From Marinomonas profundimaris (GTDB lineage Bacteria; Pseudomonadota; Gammaproteobacteria; Pseudomonadales; Marinomonadaceae): a stretch of DNA of 64,000 nucleotides. The position numbers were made by a program, and so were the translations under genes. Numbering within the stretch: the stretch's first letter is position 1; the number at the start of each line of letters is the position of its first letter. Positions 47,967 through 56,734 of the stretch are shown in pieces. The notes under the pieces are model-generated. The model made no database searches, had not been told where the DNA came from, and worked only from the letters and a program-made list of their open reading frames with translations. The DNA lies in NCBI RefSeq assembly GCF_000508165.1, contig NZ_AYOZ01000045.1, positions 1 to 64,000 on the forward strand. The letters are read 5' to 3'.

Positions 47967-47998
47967 AGTGTAGACCTTGGAGCACAGTCCAAGGTCAA
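47967..47998 (-). promoter_or_regulatory. MerR/ZntR-type promoter of zntA
   Basis: On the minus strand the -35 TTGACC and -10 TACACT are separated by 20 nt instead of 17. The spacer holds an 8-bp perfect palindrome ACCTTGGA/TCCAAGGT (47974-47995). The long spacer with a central dyad is the hallmark of MerR-family activation; ZntR is the expected regulator and is not in the window. Confidence 0.85.
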
Positions 47999-48033
47999 GC
48001 AGAAAAAGGTATTAACGTTATTTACAGCAGGAA

Positions 48034-48318
48034 TTACTTAAGAAGAGTAACGCCTTCTATTTCTTGAACGGTTTTTGCGTCAGTGCGTTCCATGATTTTC
48101 ACCAAGGCAGATTGAATAATCTCGTCTTCACGAACATCACTTTGACCGGCAAAACGTTGCTCTTGTGGCTCAGCGCCCTCTTCTGCCGTGAAAGTCACAA
48201 TCACTTCCGTTGCAATTTCTTCGGTCTCACCAAAATAGGAAAAAGAGACTTGTGGATAGCCTTTAAAGCCCATTTTTACTTTCTTTGCGATACGTTTTTT
48301 AGATTTATCTAAGTTCAT
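48034..48318 (-). CDS. Conserved hypothetical protein (94 aa)
   Basis: A small cytosolic protein: basic N-terminus (KSKKRIAKKVK), then beta-rich segments (PQVSFSYFGE, EVIVTFTAEEG) and a C-terminal helix. No signal peptide, Cys or membrane segment. ATG with GGCAGG upstream. It lies upstream of zntA on the same strand; the zntA promoter lies between them. I do not recognise the family. Confidence 0.7.
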   Translation of the reverse strand: MNLDKSKKRIAKKVKMGFKGYPQVSFSYFGETEEIATEVIVTFTAEEGAEPQEQRFAGQSDVREDEIIQSALVKIMERTDAKTVQEIEGVTLLK

Positions 48319-48414
48319 GCGGCCTGCCTAAAGGAAAGAATGTCATTACAAAATACAGTGTGAATGAATTAAACCACAAAGCAGACTAATCAAGATAAAT
48401 TAAATCTACGTAAA

Positions 48415-48954
48415 TCACTTAATTAAACTCAACGCACTTCTAAACTCATCCGCTCGACAGTCACCAATCAATTCAAATAAGCACATTTCAAGACAGGTTA
48501 TTTCTGCGCCCTTGCGAGCAAGTTTTTCAAGCGCTAAGACTTTATTGCTTAAAGCACGAGACGAAACGCAATCACTGACAAGCTCAACCTCATAACCTAA
48601 ATCCAACAAACCTAACGTGGTTTGGTACACACAAATATGCGTTTCAATACCACTGAGCAACCAGGTTTTTACCTTGGTTTTTTTAACCGCTTCCACAAAA
48701 GCAGGCTCGCCGCAGGCACTAAAGGAAAATTTTGAAATGGGCGTAACCGAACCCAAAACCTCTTGTAATTCCGGTACGGTTTTCCCCAATTTTTCAGGGT
48801 TTTGTTCTAACCAAAAAATCGGCATATCCAGTAATTTTGCGGCCTTGATCAATGTGACAAGATTCGCAACAAACCGCTCACTGTCGTGAACCACGGTTGA
48901 CAGTTTCCCTTGCACATCAATAACGACCAAGCCCGTTTTGCCTTTTGTTAACAT
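48415..48954 (-). CDS. Isochorismatase-family cysteine hydrolase
   Basis: 179 residues. The catalytic triad appears as Asp in VVIDVQ, Lys in SKFSFSA and Cys in ETHICVYQT. It is a YcaC-like single-domain hydrolase rather than EntB. The substrate is unknown, usually amide-type. Monocistronic as far as can be seen. Confidence 0.88.
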   Translation of the reverse strand: MLTKGKTGLVVIDVQGKLSTVVHDSERFVANLVTLIKAAKLLDMPIFWLEQNPEKLGKTVPELQEVLGSVTPISKFSFSACGEPAFVEAVKKTKVKTWLLSGIETHICVYQTTLGLLDLGYEVELVSDCVSSRALSNKVLALEKLARKGAEITCLEMCLFELIGDCRADEFRSALSLIK

Positions 48955-48991
48955 GACATTCTCCGATTCTTTTTATTTGTGTAGGATCAAA

Positions 48992-49591
48992 TTAAACCAG
49001 TTTTATTCCCAATGACGTCAACAAACTCACCGCCTCATAGCGACAGAATATCGCATTTTTAATGGTGTTTTTCTTCACATCAATATCGTAATGGGTCGCG
49101 CCATTAAAATCCGCGCCTGTCAAATTGGTATTCACAAACAAACTGTTGGTTAAATCCGTTCCTGAAAATTTGGCGCGAGATAAAGTGGCTTCTCGAAAAT
49201 CCACATCGTGAGCACGACAATCTTCAAACGTAATTCCAGGTTGTTTTAAACCATAAAAGGAAGACGCATTGACCAAGCACGCTTTGAAATAAAGCGATGA
49301 CCCTAAATCCAAACCGCGCCAATAGGCTTTTGTCCAATCGACGCCCAACACTTTAGAGTCATAAAATTGAACATCCGAAAACTTACTGTTTCGCACATTA
49401 ATGGCCGTCAATTTGCATTTAACAAACCGGCAATCCTTGAAAGTACAGGCGTCAAAAAACGCTTCTGTGAAATCACACGACTCAAACACACAAGACTCAA
49501 ATACTTTGCGAGAAATAGTGTCCTGTATATTAGACAAATCTGTAAAGGTTATCCCGTCGAATGACTCGCCATTCAATATCGTGTTGCTCAT
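48992..49591 (-). CDS. Pentapeptide-repeat protein
   Basis: 199 residues. Consecutive A(D/N)LXX-like repeats (CVFESCDFTEAFFDACTF, then CRFVKCKL, later ATLSRAKFSGTDLTNS) fill most of residues 30-170 and predict a right-handed quadrilateral beta-helix. The C-terminal end (VSLLTSLGIKLV) resembles the dimerisation tail of Qnr/McbG proteins. A gyrase-protecting role is possible but unproven. Confidence 0.85.
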   Translation of the reverse strand: MSNTILNGESFDGITFTDLSNIQDTISRKVFESCVFESCDFTEAFFDACTFKDCRFVKCKLTAINVRNSKFSDVQFYDSKVLGVDWTKAYWRGLDLGSSLYFKACLVNASSFYGLKQPGITFEDCRAHDVDFREATLSRAKFSGTDLTNSLFVNTNLTGADFNGATHYDIDVKKNTIKNAIFCRYEAVSLLTSLGIKLV

Positions 49592-49789
49592 CTAACATCC
49601 CCATTTATAGTCAAACTAAAGTAACAAGAGAAGCATTGCGTCTCAATCAAAAACGCCCAGAACAGCCAATCAATTCCATTTATTTAGAGTCCAAAGTTAC
49701 TGTCATGAAAGTCGAGCGATTTTGTCATTTTTTTCTCCCCTCAAGACTCGTACCCTTTTTACTTCACGTTTTTTCGATAGGGAAACCAC

Positions 49790-50209
49790 ATGCTCAATAC
49801 CGTTCAAATTAAAGTCCGCGGGTACCATCTAGATATTTTCCAACACGTTAACAACGCCCGTTACTTAGAATTTCTAGAAGAAGGTCGCTGGGCATTTTTT
49901 GACGACTTTGGAATGGGTTCGGATACGGCATTAATGGACGAAGGCATTGCGTGGGCCGTGGTAAATATCAACATCAACTTTAGAGCCGAAGCCAGTTTCG
50001 GTGACGTTCTCGAGGTACAAACCCGATACGCAAAGCTGGGCAATCGCAGCATTACGATGAAGCAAACCATCATCAATGCTGAAACCAAAGACACCGTGGT
50101 TGAGGCCGATGTTACCTATGTCTGCTTCTCTAAAGCGCTAAAAGCCGCCATTGCATTACCAGACGATTTAAGGCAAAAAATTGAACTCGCCATTGGTGTA
50201 TCGGAATAA
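49790..50209 (+). CDS. fadM: Acyl-CoA thioesterase FadM-like
   Basis: 139-residue hotdog-fold thioesterase. IKVRGYHLDIFQHVNNARYL and FLEEGRW near the start, then VVNININF, match E. coli FadM. It hydrolyses long-chain acyl-CoA in the cytosol. The Asp in HLDIFQHVN is the catalytic residue of the family. Divergent from the pentapeptide gene; ends before a terminator. Confidence 0.88.
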   Translation: MLNTVQIKVRGYHLDIFQHVNNARYLEFLEEGRWAFFDDFGMGSDTALMDEGIAWAVVNININFRAEASFGDVLEVQTRYAKLGNRSITMKQTIINAETKDTVVEADVTYVCFSKALKAAIALPDDLRQKIELAIGVSE

Positions 50210-50245
50210 AATTCAGATAAAACACATTCACGCCATCCAATAATA

Positions 50246-50267
50246 AAAAAGGGCTTTCGCCCTTTTT
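50246..50267. terminator. Bidirectional terminator between fadM and iolG
   Basis: AAAAAGGGC-TTTC-GCCCTTTTT between convergent genes. GC stem of four plus A/T extension. Confidence 0.75.
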
Positions 50268-50293
50268 CATTTCATCCAATCAATCAAAATACA

Positions 50294-51292
50294 TTACCAA
50301 CTCAATGTCACTTTCTGCCCTGTTTCTAACGATTGTTGCGCGGCATCGGCCAACATTTGCGCGCGACGGCCATCTTCAAAACTCGGTGTGACTGGCTTTT
50401 TCGCCAAGACATTTTCAATGAAGGACGTCAGTTGCAAATTATAAGCGTCCACATATCGATCGATGAAGAAGTTATAAAGCGGATCCTGTACCTGAGTCGT
50501 TTCTTTGGTGAATCGCGTCACGGACGTCGGTGTTTGGTTGTTAGAAATTACCATGCCTTCAGAACCAAACGCTTCGACGCGCTGATCGTATCCGTAAATT
50601 GCACGACGAGAGCCGTTAATGTGAATTAAGCGACCAGATTGGCTTTTCATGATCAGCATCACGCTGTCTACGTCACCGATTTCGGTGATCTTTTCATCCA
50701 CCATAGCACCACCGAAGGCTTGTAGTTCAACAATTTCTTCATTAAGGACAAAACGCGCCATGTCGAAGTCATGAATGATCATGTCACGAAAAATACCGCC
50801 AGACGATTTAAGGTATTCCACTGGCGCCATGCCAGGGTCACGACTGGTAATGATCACTTGTTCAAGTTTGCCAATGCTGCCGTCTTGCGCCGCTTTGGCG
50901 ATGGCGGCATGGCTTGGATCATAACGGCGATTAAAACCGATCTGAATGGGCACGGGGCAGTCTTTAATTTGTTCTAAGCACGCATTGACGGTCGCAGTAT
51001 TCAAATCGATTGGTTTTTCGCATAAAATGGCTTTGCCCGCTTTGGCGGCTTTCACAATCAGATCAACGTGCGTGTCAGTGCTGGTCGCAATTAAAACTGC
51101 GTGCACGTCTGGATCGGCCAAGGCTTCGTCCACGCTAGAAACGACTTTCGCGCCTGTACTTTTCGCCACAGCTTCTGCCGCTGGTGCATAAACATCAAAA
51201 ACATATTTCAAGTTCGATTGAGCAAACGCCTGAATATTTTGGGCGTGCATTTTTCCGATTCGACCGGCACCAAATAACGCAAAATTAAGCAT
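50294..51292 (-). CDS. iolG: Inositol 2-dehydrogenase IolG
   Basis: 332 residues. Rossmann motif GAGRIGKMHA (about 8-17), the EKPIDL segment with catalytic Lys (about 95), and GGIFRDMIIHDFDMARF with the Asp/His pair near 170. Oxidises myo-inositol to 2-keto-myo-inositol with NAD. AAGGA before the ATG. It is the last gene of the iol operon, separated from iolB by a palindromic repeat. Confidence 0.92.
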   Translation of the reverse strand: MLNFALFGAGRIGKMHAQNIQAFAQSNLKYVFDVYAPAAEAVAKSTGAKVVSSVDEALADPDVHAVLIATSTDTHVDLIVKAAKAGKAILCEKPIDLNTATVNACLEQIKDCPVPIQIGFNRRYDPSHAAIAKAAQDGSIGKLEQVIITSRDPGMAPVEYLKSSGGIFRDMIIHDFDMARFVLNEEIVELQAFGGAMVDEKITEIGDVDSVMLIMKSQSGRLIHINGSRRAIYGYDQRVEAFGSEGMVISNNQTPTSVTRFTKETTQVQDPLYNFFIDRYVDAYNLQLTSFIENVLAKKPVTPSFEDGRRAQMLADAAQQSLETGQKVTLSW

Positions 51293-51349
51293 TCTATTAT
51301 TCCTTCAATGTTATTTTCACTGTTCTTTAAAACAGTATTGGCATCATCA

Positions 51350-51442
51350 AACACCCCCTCCCAACCTCCCCCTTAGCAGGGGGAGGAGCTTAGTGCTTTT
51401 GTCACCTCCCCTTATATTCAAGGGGAGGGTTAGGGTGGGGTT
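51350..51442. repeat. Palindromic intergenic repeat between iolB and iolG
   Basis: About 93 nt of C-runs and G-runs. Two internal hairpins: CTCCCCC-TTAGCA-GGGGGAG (51366-51385) and CCTCCCCTT-ATATTC-AAGGGGAGG (51405-51428). Outer segments also pair imperfectly. The form resembles short intergenic repeats found in many bacterial genomes. It contrasts sharply with surrounding composition. Confidence 0.75.
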
Positions 51443-51470
51443 ATTTTTATTAATAAAAACATCTGATTTT

Positions 51471-52295
51471 TTAAGCTTTTTTATCTCGTTCAATAATCCA
51501 AGCGTGATCCGGATCATTATGAAAAATCCAATTCCGACTTGGTCCCGCCATGACGTTTAAATAATAAGACTGATACCCGTGCGGGACACCAACCGGATGA
51601 TAGCCTTCTGGCACCATGACTAAATCACCGTCTTCCACGGCCATGGTTTCGTCAATACGGCGATCGTCCGTATAAACACGTTGGAAAACAAACCCTTGAG
51701 GCGGATCAATTTTGTGGTAGTAGGTTTCTTCCAATTGCGTTTCAGCAGGTGCCGCATCTGTATCGTGCTTATGTGGCGGATAACTCGACCAACCACCACT
51801 CGGCGTAATCACTTCACACACTAATAAACTGTCAGCGGGCTCATTTCCAAACAAGATATTGCATACGTGCCGAGTGTTACTCGCCACACCGCGAGTTTCG
51901 TATTGGCATTGCTCCGGTGTAATCAGTTTTGCAGCAAAACCGCCTTTTCCTGGCGCCTTGCAGAAGGCCACTTCTACATCCGTAATGGCTTCAATACGAA
52001 TTTCATCTTGCGCAGGAGAATACACAGAGTACGGCGCTTTTTGATCAAACACACTCATGCGATCACCAATGTTTTGCCACGCGTCAAGCTTGGTACTGGC
52101 ATTGGCTTTGCCAGACAAAATCACCGCACACACTTCATCGGTTGCGGTTTCTACCGTGATCGATTCACCGGCTTTTAGCTGATGCGCTTCAAAACCGACA
52201 TAACGCCAATTGGCACTTTTAGGTGTCACAAGCTGAGTTTGCCCTGCTTGCTGGCTGCTTTTGTTTAGTCTATTTTTTCTTAGTAAATGTGACAT
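51471..52295 (-). CDS. iolB: 5-deoxy-glucuronate isomerase IolB
   Basis: 274-residue double cupin. Metal ligands in YPPHKHD and LEETYYH (about 170-195), and a C-terminal VPEGYHPVGVPHGY cupin. Converts 5-deoxy-glucuronate to 2-deoxy-5-keto-gluconate. 21 nt after mmsA. A T-rich stretch follows the stop before the repeat. Confidence 0.93.
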   Translation of the reverse strand: MSHLLRKNRLNKSSQQAGQTQLVTPKSANWRYVGFEAHQLKAGESITVETATDEVCAVILSGKANASTKLDAWQNIGDRMSVFDQKAPYSVYSPAQDEIRIEAITDVEVAFCKAPGKGGFAAKLITPEQCQYETRGVASNTRHVCNILFGNEPADSLLVCEVITPSGGWSSYPPHKHDTDAAPAETQLEETYYHKIDPPQGFVFQRVYTDDRRIDETMAVEDGDLVMVPEGYHPVGVPHGYQSYYLNVMAGPSRNWIFHNDPDHAWIIERDKKA

Positions 52296-52316
52296 ACTTT
52301 AAAACCCCGAAACAAA

Positions 52317-53843
52317 TTACTTCATGGTCGGCATAGAGAACTCAGGGCCCGCACGTAATCCGGTAGGCCATCGCGCCGTGATGGTTTTCATGCGAGTGTA
52401 GAAACGCACGCCATCTGGCCCATGCATGTGCAAAGGTCCAAATAAAGAACGCTTCCAACCACCAAAACTGTGAAACGCCATTGGCACAGGAATTGGCACG
52501 TTTACGCCCACCATGCCCACTTGCACTTTTTCAGTGAATTGACGTGCCGTATCACCGTCACGCGTAAAGATAGCGGTGCCATTGCCATATTCGTGCTGGT
52601 TAATGAGCGCCAACCCTTCTTCGTAAGAGTCCACTCGAACCACACACAATACCGGGCCAAAAATTTCTTCGTCGTAGATGCGCATTCCCACTTTCACGTG
52701 GTCGAAAAGCGTTGGACCAACAAAGTAACCTTGTTCATGATTTTTACGCACAAAATCACGCCCATCGACCACTAATGCTGCGCCTTGCTCCACGCCAGAG
52801 GTAATGTAATCACGTACTTTTTGCGCGTGTTCTTTGCTCACTAATGGCCCCATGTGCGGTTCATTTTCAATGTCATATTGTTTGTACAAACCTGGTCCAA
52901 CTGTCATGGTTGAAATTTCAGTTTGCAGCTTGGCAATCAAATTATCAGCCACTTCATCACCCACACATACGGCAACCGAAATCGCCATACAACGCTCCCC
53001 CGCCGAACCATACGCTGCGCCCATCAAGGAGTTCACTACTTGATTTGGGTCTGCGTCTGGCATCACCAACATGTGATTTTTCGCGCCACCCAATGCCTGT
53101 ACTCGTTTGCCATGTGCACTGGCGGTGGCATAAATGTATTCTGCAATTGGTGTTGAGCCGACAAAACTCACTGCTTGAATGCGCTCGTCTGTCAGCAAAA
53201 CATCCACCGATGTTTTATCGCCGTTAACAACGTTAAACACACCCTCTGGCAAACCGGCTTCTTTCAATAATTCTGCAAGGCGCATGATGGTGCTAGGGTC
53301 TTTTTCCGACGGTTTCATTACGAACGTATTCCCGCAAGCAATGGACACAGGGAACATCCACATTGGCACCATGGCAGGGAAATTGAACGGGCTAATGCCG
53401 GCACAAACGCCAAGCGGTTGCATCAAGCTATAGCTGTCTACACCGCGGCCAACGTTTAAACTGTGTTCGCCTTTTTGAAGGTGCGGAATACCACAAGCAA
53501 ATTCCACCACTTCCAAGCCGCGCGTCAATTCCCCCATCGCGTCGGAATACACCTTGCCGTGTTCACTGGCAATCAGCTCAGCCAATTCATGACTGTGAGC
53601 CTCGACCAAGGCTTTAAATTTAAACAAGACCCGCGCTCGGTTTAATGGCGTGATTTGCGACCAGCTTTCAAACGCGGTTTGCGCTGACGCTATGGCCGCT
53701 TGTGTTTCTTCGATCGTACTCAAGCTAACCGACAGGGAAACTTCACCAGTCGCGGGGTTAAAGACGTTTGCTTGACGAGACGAGGCACTGACGACACATT
53801 GGTTGTCGATGAAGTTACCCATTACTTTGTTCAAATTAGACAT
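52317..53843 (-). CDS. mmsA: Methylmalonate/malonate-semialdehyde dehydrogenase (acylating)
   Basis: 508 residues. Aldehyde dehydrogenase: ISPFNFPAMVPMWMFP, the Rossmann FVGSTP and catalytic Cys in GSAGERCMA (about 290). It converts malonic semialdehyde to acetyl-CoA, the last step of inositol catabolism (IolA). Within the iol operon, so this is its main role. Confidence 0.94.
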   Translation of the reverse strand: MSNLNKVMGNFIDNQCVVSASSRQANVFNPATGEVSLSVSLSTIEETQAAIASAQTAFESWSQITPLNRARVLFKFKALVEAHSHELAELIASEHGKVYSDAMGELTRGLEVVEFACGIPHLQKGEHSLNVGRGVDSYSLMQPLGVCAGISPFNFPAMVPMWMFPVSIACGNTFVMKPSEKDPSTIMRLAELLKEAGLPEGVFNVVNGDKTSVDVLLTDERIQAVSFVGSTPIAEYIYATASAHGKRVQALGGAKNHMLVMPDADPNQVVNSLMGAAYGSAGERCMAISVAVCVGDEVADNLIAKLQTEISTMTVGPGLYKQYDIENEPHMGPLVSKEHAQKVRDYITSGVEQGAALVVDGRDFVRKNHEQGYFVGPTLFDHVKVGMRIYDEEIFGPVLCVVRVDSYEEGLALINQHEYGNGTAIFTRDGDTARQFTEKVQVGMVGVNVPIPVPMAFHSFGGWKRSLFGPLHMHGPDGVRFYTRMKTITARWPTGLRAGPEFSMPTMK

Positions 53844-53900
53844 TTATTTCTCTCTTTAATGGCATGAAGACCAAAATACATGAAGACCAAGGAAGCTTGC

Positions 53901-54833
53901 TCAGAACGCAAACCCAGCTTTTTCTAAATTCGAGGACAAGTAGTCGTAGCCTTTTGTCGCGTACGTCAATGGGTGTGCAATCGCTGGATCCTGTTCCGCT
54001 TCCACGACAATCCAACCTTGGTAGCCCGCCGACTTGAGCACTTCAAAGATAGGAAAATAATCAATACTGCCATCACCTGGAACGGTATAAACCCCCTCTA
54101 ACACGGCGTTTAAAAACGCACTATCGCGGTTAAGGTTGTCTTTTAATACGCTAGGACGAATGTCTTTGCAGTGCACATGCACAATGCGTTTCGCGTGTTT
54201 TTTTGCCATTGTTAGCGCATCGCCACCTGCAAATGTGATATGACCAGTATCGAGTAACAAACCGACATTGTTCCCCGTCATTTCCATAAGCTTGTCGACT
54301 TCTTCTGCGGTTTCAATCACGGTGCCCATATGATGGTGATAAGCCATTTTTACGCCTTGTTCCGCCATATAATCGGCCACGGCTGTCATGCGTTTTGCAT
54401 ATTCTTCCCATTGGCTGGCCGTCATTCGCGGACGTTGTGACAAAGGCGCAGCTTGATCACCATGAATACAGCCACTGACTTCGGCAAAGACCATGACATT
54501 CGAACCTAACGCCTTGAGCAAATTCAGATGATCCTGCATCGCGGTAATTTCGTCTGCAACGCTTCGTTCTAATAAGCGTGCGCTATACCAACCGGAAACA
54601 AGAGACAAGTCATGCGCTTTTAGTATTGGCCCCAAGACAGACGCATCACGAGGAAATTTATTGCCTAATTCAACCCCGCTGTAACCCGCTTGACGCGCTT
54701 CGCTTAAGCACACTTCAAGCGGTGTATCCGCTCCTAAAGAAGGCAAATCGTCATTGGTCCACGTTAATGGGTTAATGCCAATTCGGATATTAGATTGGGT
54801 TGTTGCGCTGTTATTTTTATTGTTGCTGTTCAT
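53901..54833 (-). CDS. iolE: Inosose dehydratase IolE
   Basis: 310 residues, AP-endonuclease-2-like TIM barrel. GINPLTWTNDDLP at the N-terminus, YHHHMGTVIE (about 175), LLDTGHITFAGG and VHCKDIR are metal-site motifs. Dehydrates 2-keto-myo-inositol. A Asn/Ser-rich N-terminal tail of about 15 residues precedes the core. 57 nt before mmsA. Confidence 0.94.
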   Translation of the reverse strand: MNSNNKNNSATTQSNIRIGINPLTWTNDDLPSLGADTPLEVCLSEARQAGYSGVELGNKFPRDASVLGPILKAHDLSLVSGWYSARLLERSVADEITAMQDHLNLLKALGSNVMVFAEVSGCIHGDQAAPLSQRPRMTASQWEEYAKRMTAVADYMAEQGVKMAYHHHMGTVIETAEEVDKLMEMTGNNVGLLLDTGHITFAGGDALTMAKKHAKRIVHVHCKDIRPSVLKDNLNRDSAFLNAVLEGVYTVPGDGSIDYFPIFEVLKSAGYQGWIVVEAEQDPAIAHPLTYATKGYDYLSSNLEKAGFAF

Positions 54834-54864
54834 AGGATTGCTCCAAGCTCTGATCTAAAAATGG

Positions 54865-56730
54865 TTAATAAGGCTGCATTTGTTTGGCTATTTTGTATTG
54901 ACGTTCGGCGTTTTTGACTTCGTCACGGCTCGACACTTCTGGCACCGCCACATCCCACCACGCACCACCTTCTTGGGTGCTCGGCATCGGATCGGTATCA
55001 ATCGCAATCACATAGGTTTTATCGCTGGCTTTCGCCCGCACTAACGCGGCTTCTAAATCGGCTAGACAAGCCACCTGCTCTGATGCCGCACCTAAGGCTT
55101 TGGCGTGTGCCGCAAAGTCGGTCTTTGGTGCGCCTGAGTCGACGGTATGGCAGTTCTGTAATAAGTTATTAAATGGTTCGCCACCACACGCTTGCTGCAA
55201 ACGATTAATGCAAGCGTAACCTCGGTTGTCTAACACCACGATGGTGAGTTTTAAGCCCAACATCACGGACGTGGCGATTTCTGAGTTCAGCATCAAATAG
55301 CTGCCGTCCCCGACCATCACAATCACATCGCGCTCTGGCGTTGCCATCTTCACGCCAAGACCGCCAGCCAATTCGTAACCCATACACGAAAAGCCGTATT
55401 CCACGTGATAACCAAGGTCCGACGAAGTACGCCAAAGTTTATGTAATTCACCCGGTAAGCCACCCGCAGCTTGCACGATTGTGCTGTTGGTTGATGCAAA
55501 TCGATTGATCACACCAATGACATTGGCGTCCGTAGGTAAATAATGCTTATTGCTCGCTTGCGCAGGTAACGCAGTAACTTCATCAACAGTCGATAACCAT
55601 GCTTGATTCAAAGCCTGAACCTGATTACTCCATGACGTTGGTGCTTTCCAACCCGAAGTAAGCTGAGCCCGTAATTCTTCGAGCGTCGACTTTGCATCAC
55701 CGACCAATGGCAAAGCGTTGTGCTTCTCGGCATCGAACGGCGTAATATTTATGCTCAATAACGTGTGATTCGGGTTGGCAAATAAAGTACGAGACGCTGA
55801 CGTAAAATCTTGCAAACGCGTGCCAATGGCGATGATCAAATCCGCTTCTTGTGCCGCTTTGTTGGCGGCACTGGAACCTGTCACGCCAACCGACCCTAGA
55901 TTTAATGGGTGATCCCACGCTAATGCACCTTTGCCCGCTTGCGTTTCACAAGCAGGAATCTGATATTGCTCAACAAAGGCTTTCGCTTCTTCCACCGCCA
56001 AACTGTAATGCACGCCACCGCCCAGTAGAATCAACGGTTTTCTCGCCGCCTTGATGGCGTCAACCGCCGCCGTAAGTTGATCCAGATCCGTTCGGTTACG
56101 TCGCAGTGTATGGACTTTCTTAGTAAAAAATCTGGTTGGAAAATCAAACGCCATGGTTTGCACATCTTGCGGCAACGCCAAGGTGGCAGGACCACAAGTA
56201 ACGGGATCCAGCATGGTATTAATGGCCGCCGGTAAGCTGGTAATCAGCTGTTCTGGGCGATTTATACGATCAAAATAACGCGACACAGGACGAAAACAAT
56301 CATTCACCGACAAAGTCGGATCATTAAAATGCTCCACTTGTTGTAACACAGGGTCTGGCGTTCGAGTCGCGAAGACATCACCCGGCAAAAACAACACGGG
56401 CAAACGGTTCGCCATCGCCAATCCTGCGGCCGTAATCATGTTGGTCGCACCAGGGCCGATCGACGATGTACAAGCCATAATGCGCTGACGTCGATGCTGT
56501 TTGGCGTAAGCACACGCGGCCAACGCCATGCCTTGTTCGTTGTGCGCTCGAAAAGTCGTAAATTGATCTTTCACTTGCGCCAACGCTTCCCCCATTCCCG
56601 CCACATTTCCGTGTCCGAAAATCGCCCAAGCACCTCCGAATAACGGCACTTCGACGCCATTCATCACGATAAACTGGGCTTGAAGATGCTTCACCAAAGC
56701 CTGCGCCATGGTTAACCGTAAAGTCTCCAT
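54865..56730 (-). CDS. iolD: 3D-trihydroxycyclohexane-1,2-dione hydrolase IolD
   Basis: 621-residue thiamine diphosphate enzyme. N-terminal domain with FGHGNVAGMGEAL and the catalytic Glu in HNEQGMA (about 65), C-terminal ThDP motif GDGSYLMLNSE. Hydrolyses the ring dione to 5-deoxy-glucuronate. ATG 56730 lies 4 nt after the iolC stop with GGAGGGG upstream; a longer in-frame opening overlaps iolC and has no support. Confidence 0.94.
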   Translation of the reverse strand: METLRLTMAQALVKHLQAQFIVMNGVEVPLFGGAWAIFGHGNVAGMGEALAQVKDQFTTFRAHNEQGMALAACAYAKQHRRQRIMACTSSIGPGATNMITAAGLAMANRLPVLFLPGDVFATRTPDPVLQQVEHFNDPTLSVNDCFRPVSRYFDRINRPEQLITSLPAAINTMLDPVTCGPATLALPQDVQTMAFDFPTRFFTKKVHTLRRNRTDLDQLTAAVDAIKAARKPLILLGGGVHYSLAVEEAKAFVEQYQIPACETQAGKGALAWDHPLNLGSVGVTGSSAANKAAQEADLIIAIGTRLQDFTSASRTLFANPNHTLLSINITPFDAEKHNALPLVGDAKSTLEELRAQLTSGWKAPTSWSNQVQALNQAWLSTVDEVTALPAQASNKHYLPTDANVIGVINRFASTNSTIVQAAGGLPGELHKLWRTSSDLGYHVEYGFSCMGYELAGGLGVKMATPERDVIVMVGDGSYLMLNSEIATSVMLGLKLTIVVLDNRGYACINRLQQACGGEPFNNLLQNCHTVDSGAPKTDFAAHAKALGAASEQVACLADLEAALVRAKASDKTYVIAIDTDPMPSTQEGGAWWDVAVPEVSSRDEVKNAERQYKIAKQMQPY

Positions 56731-56734
56731 TTTT

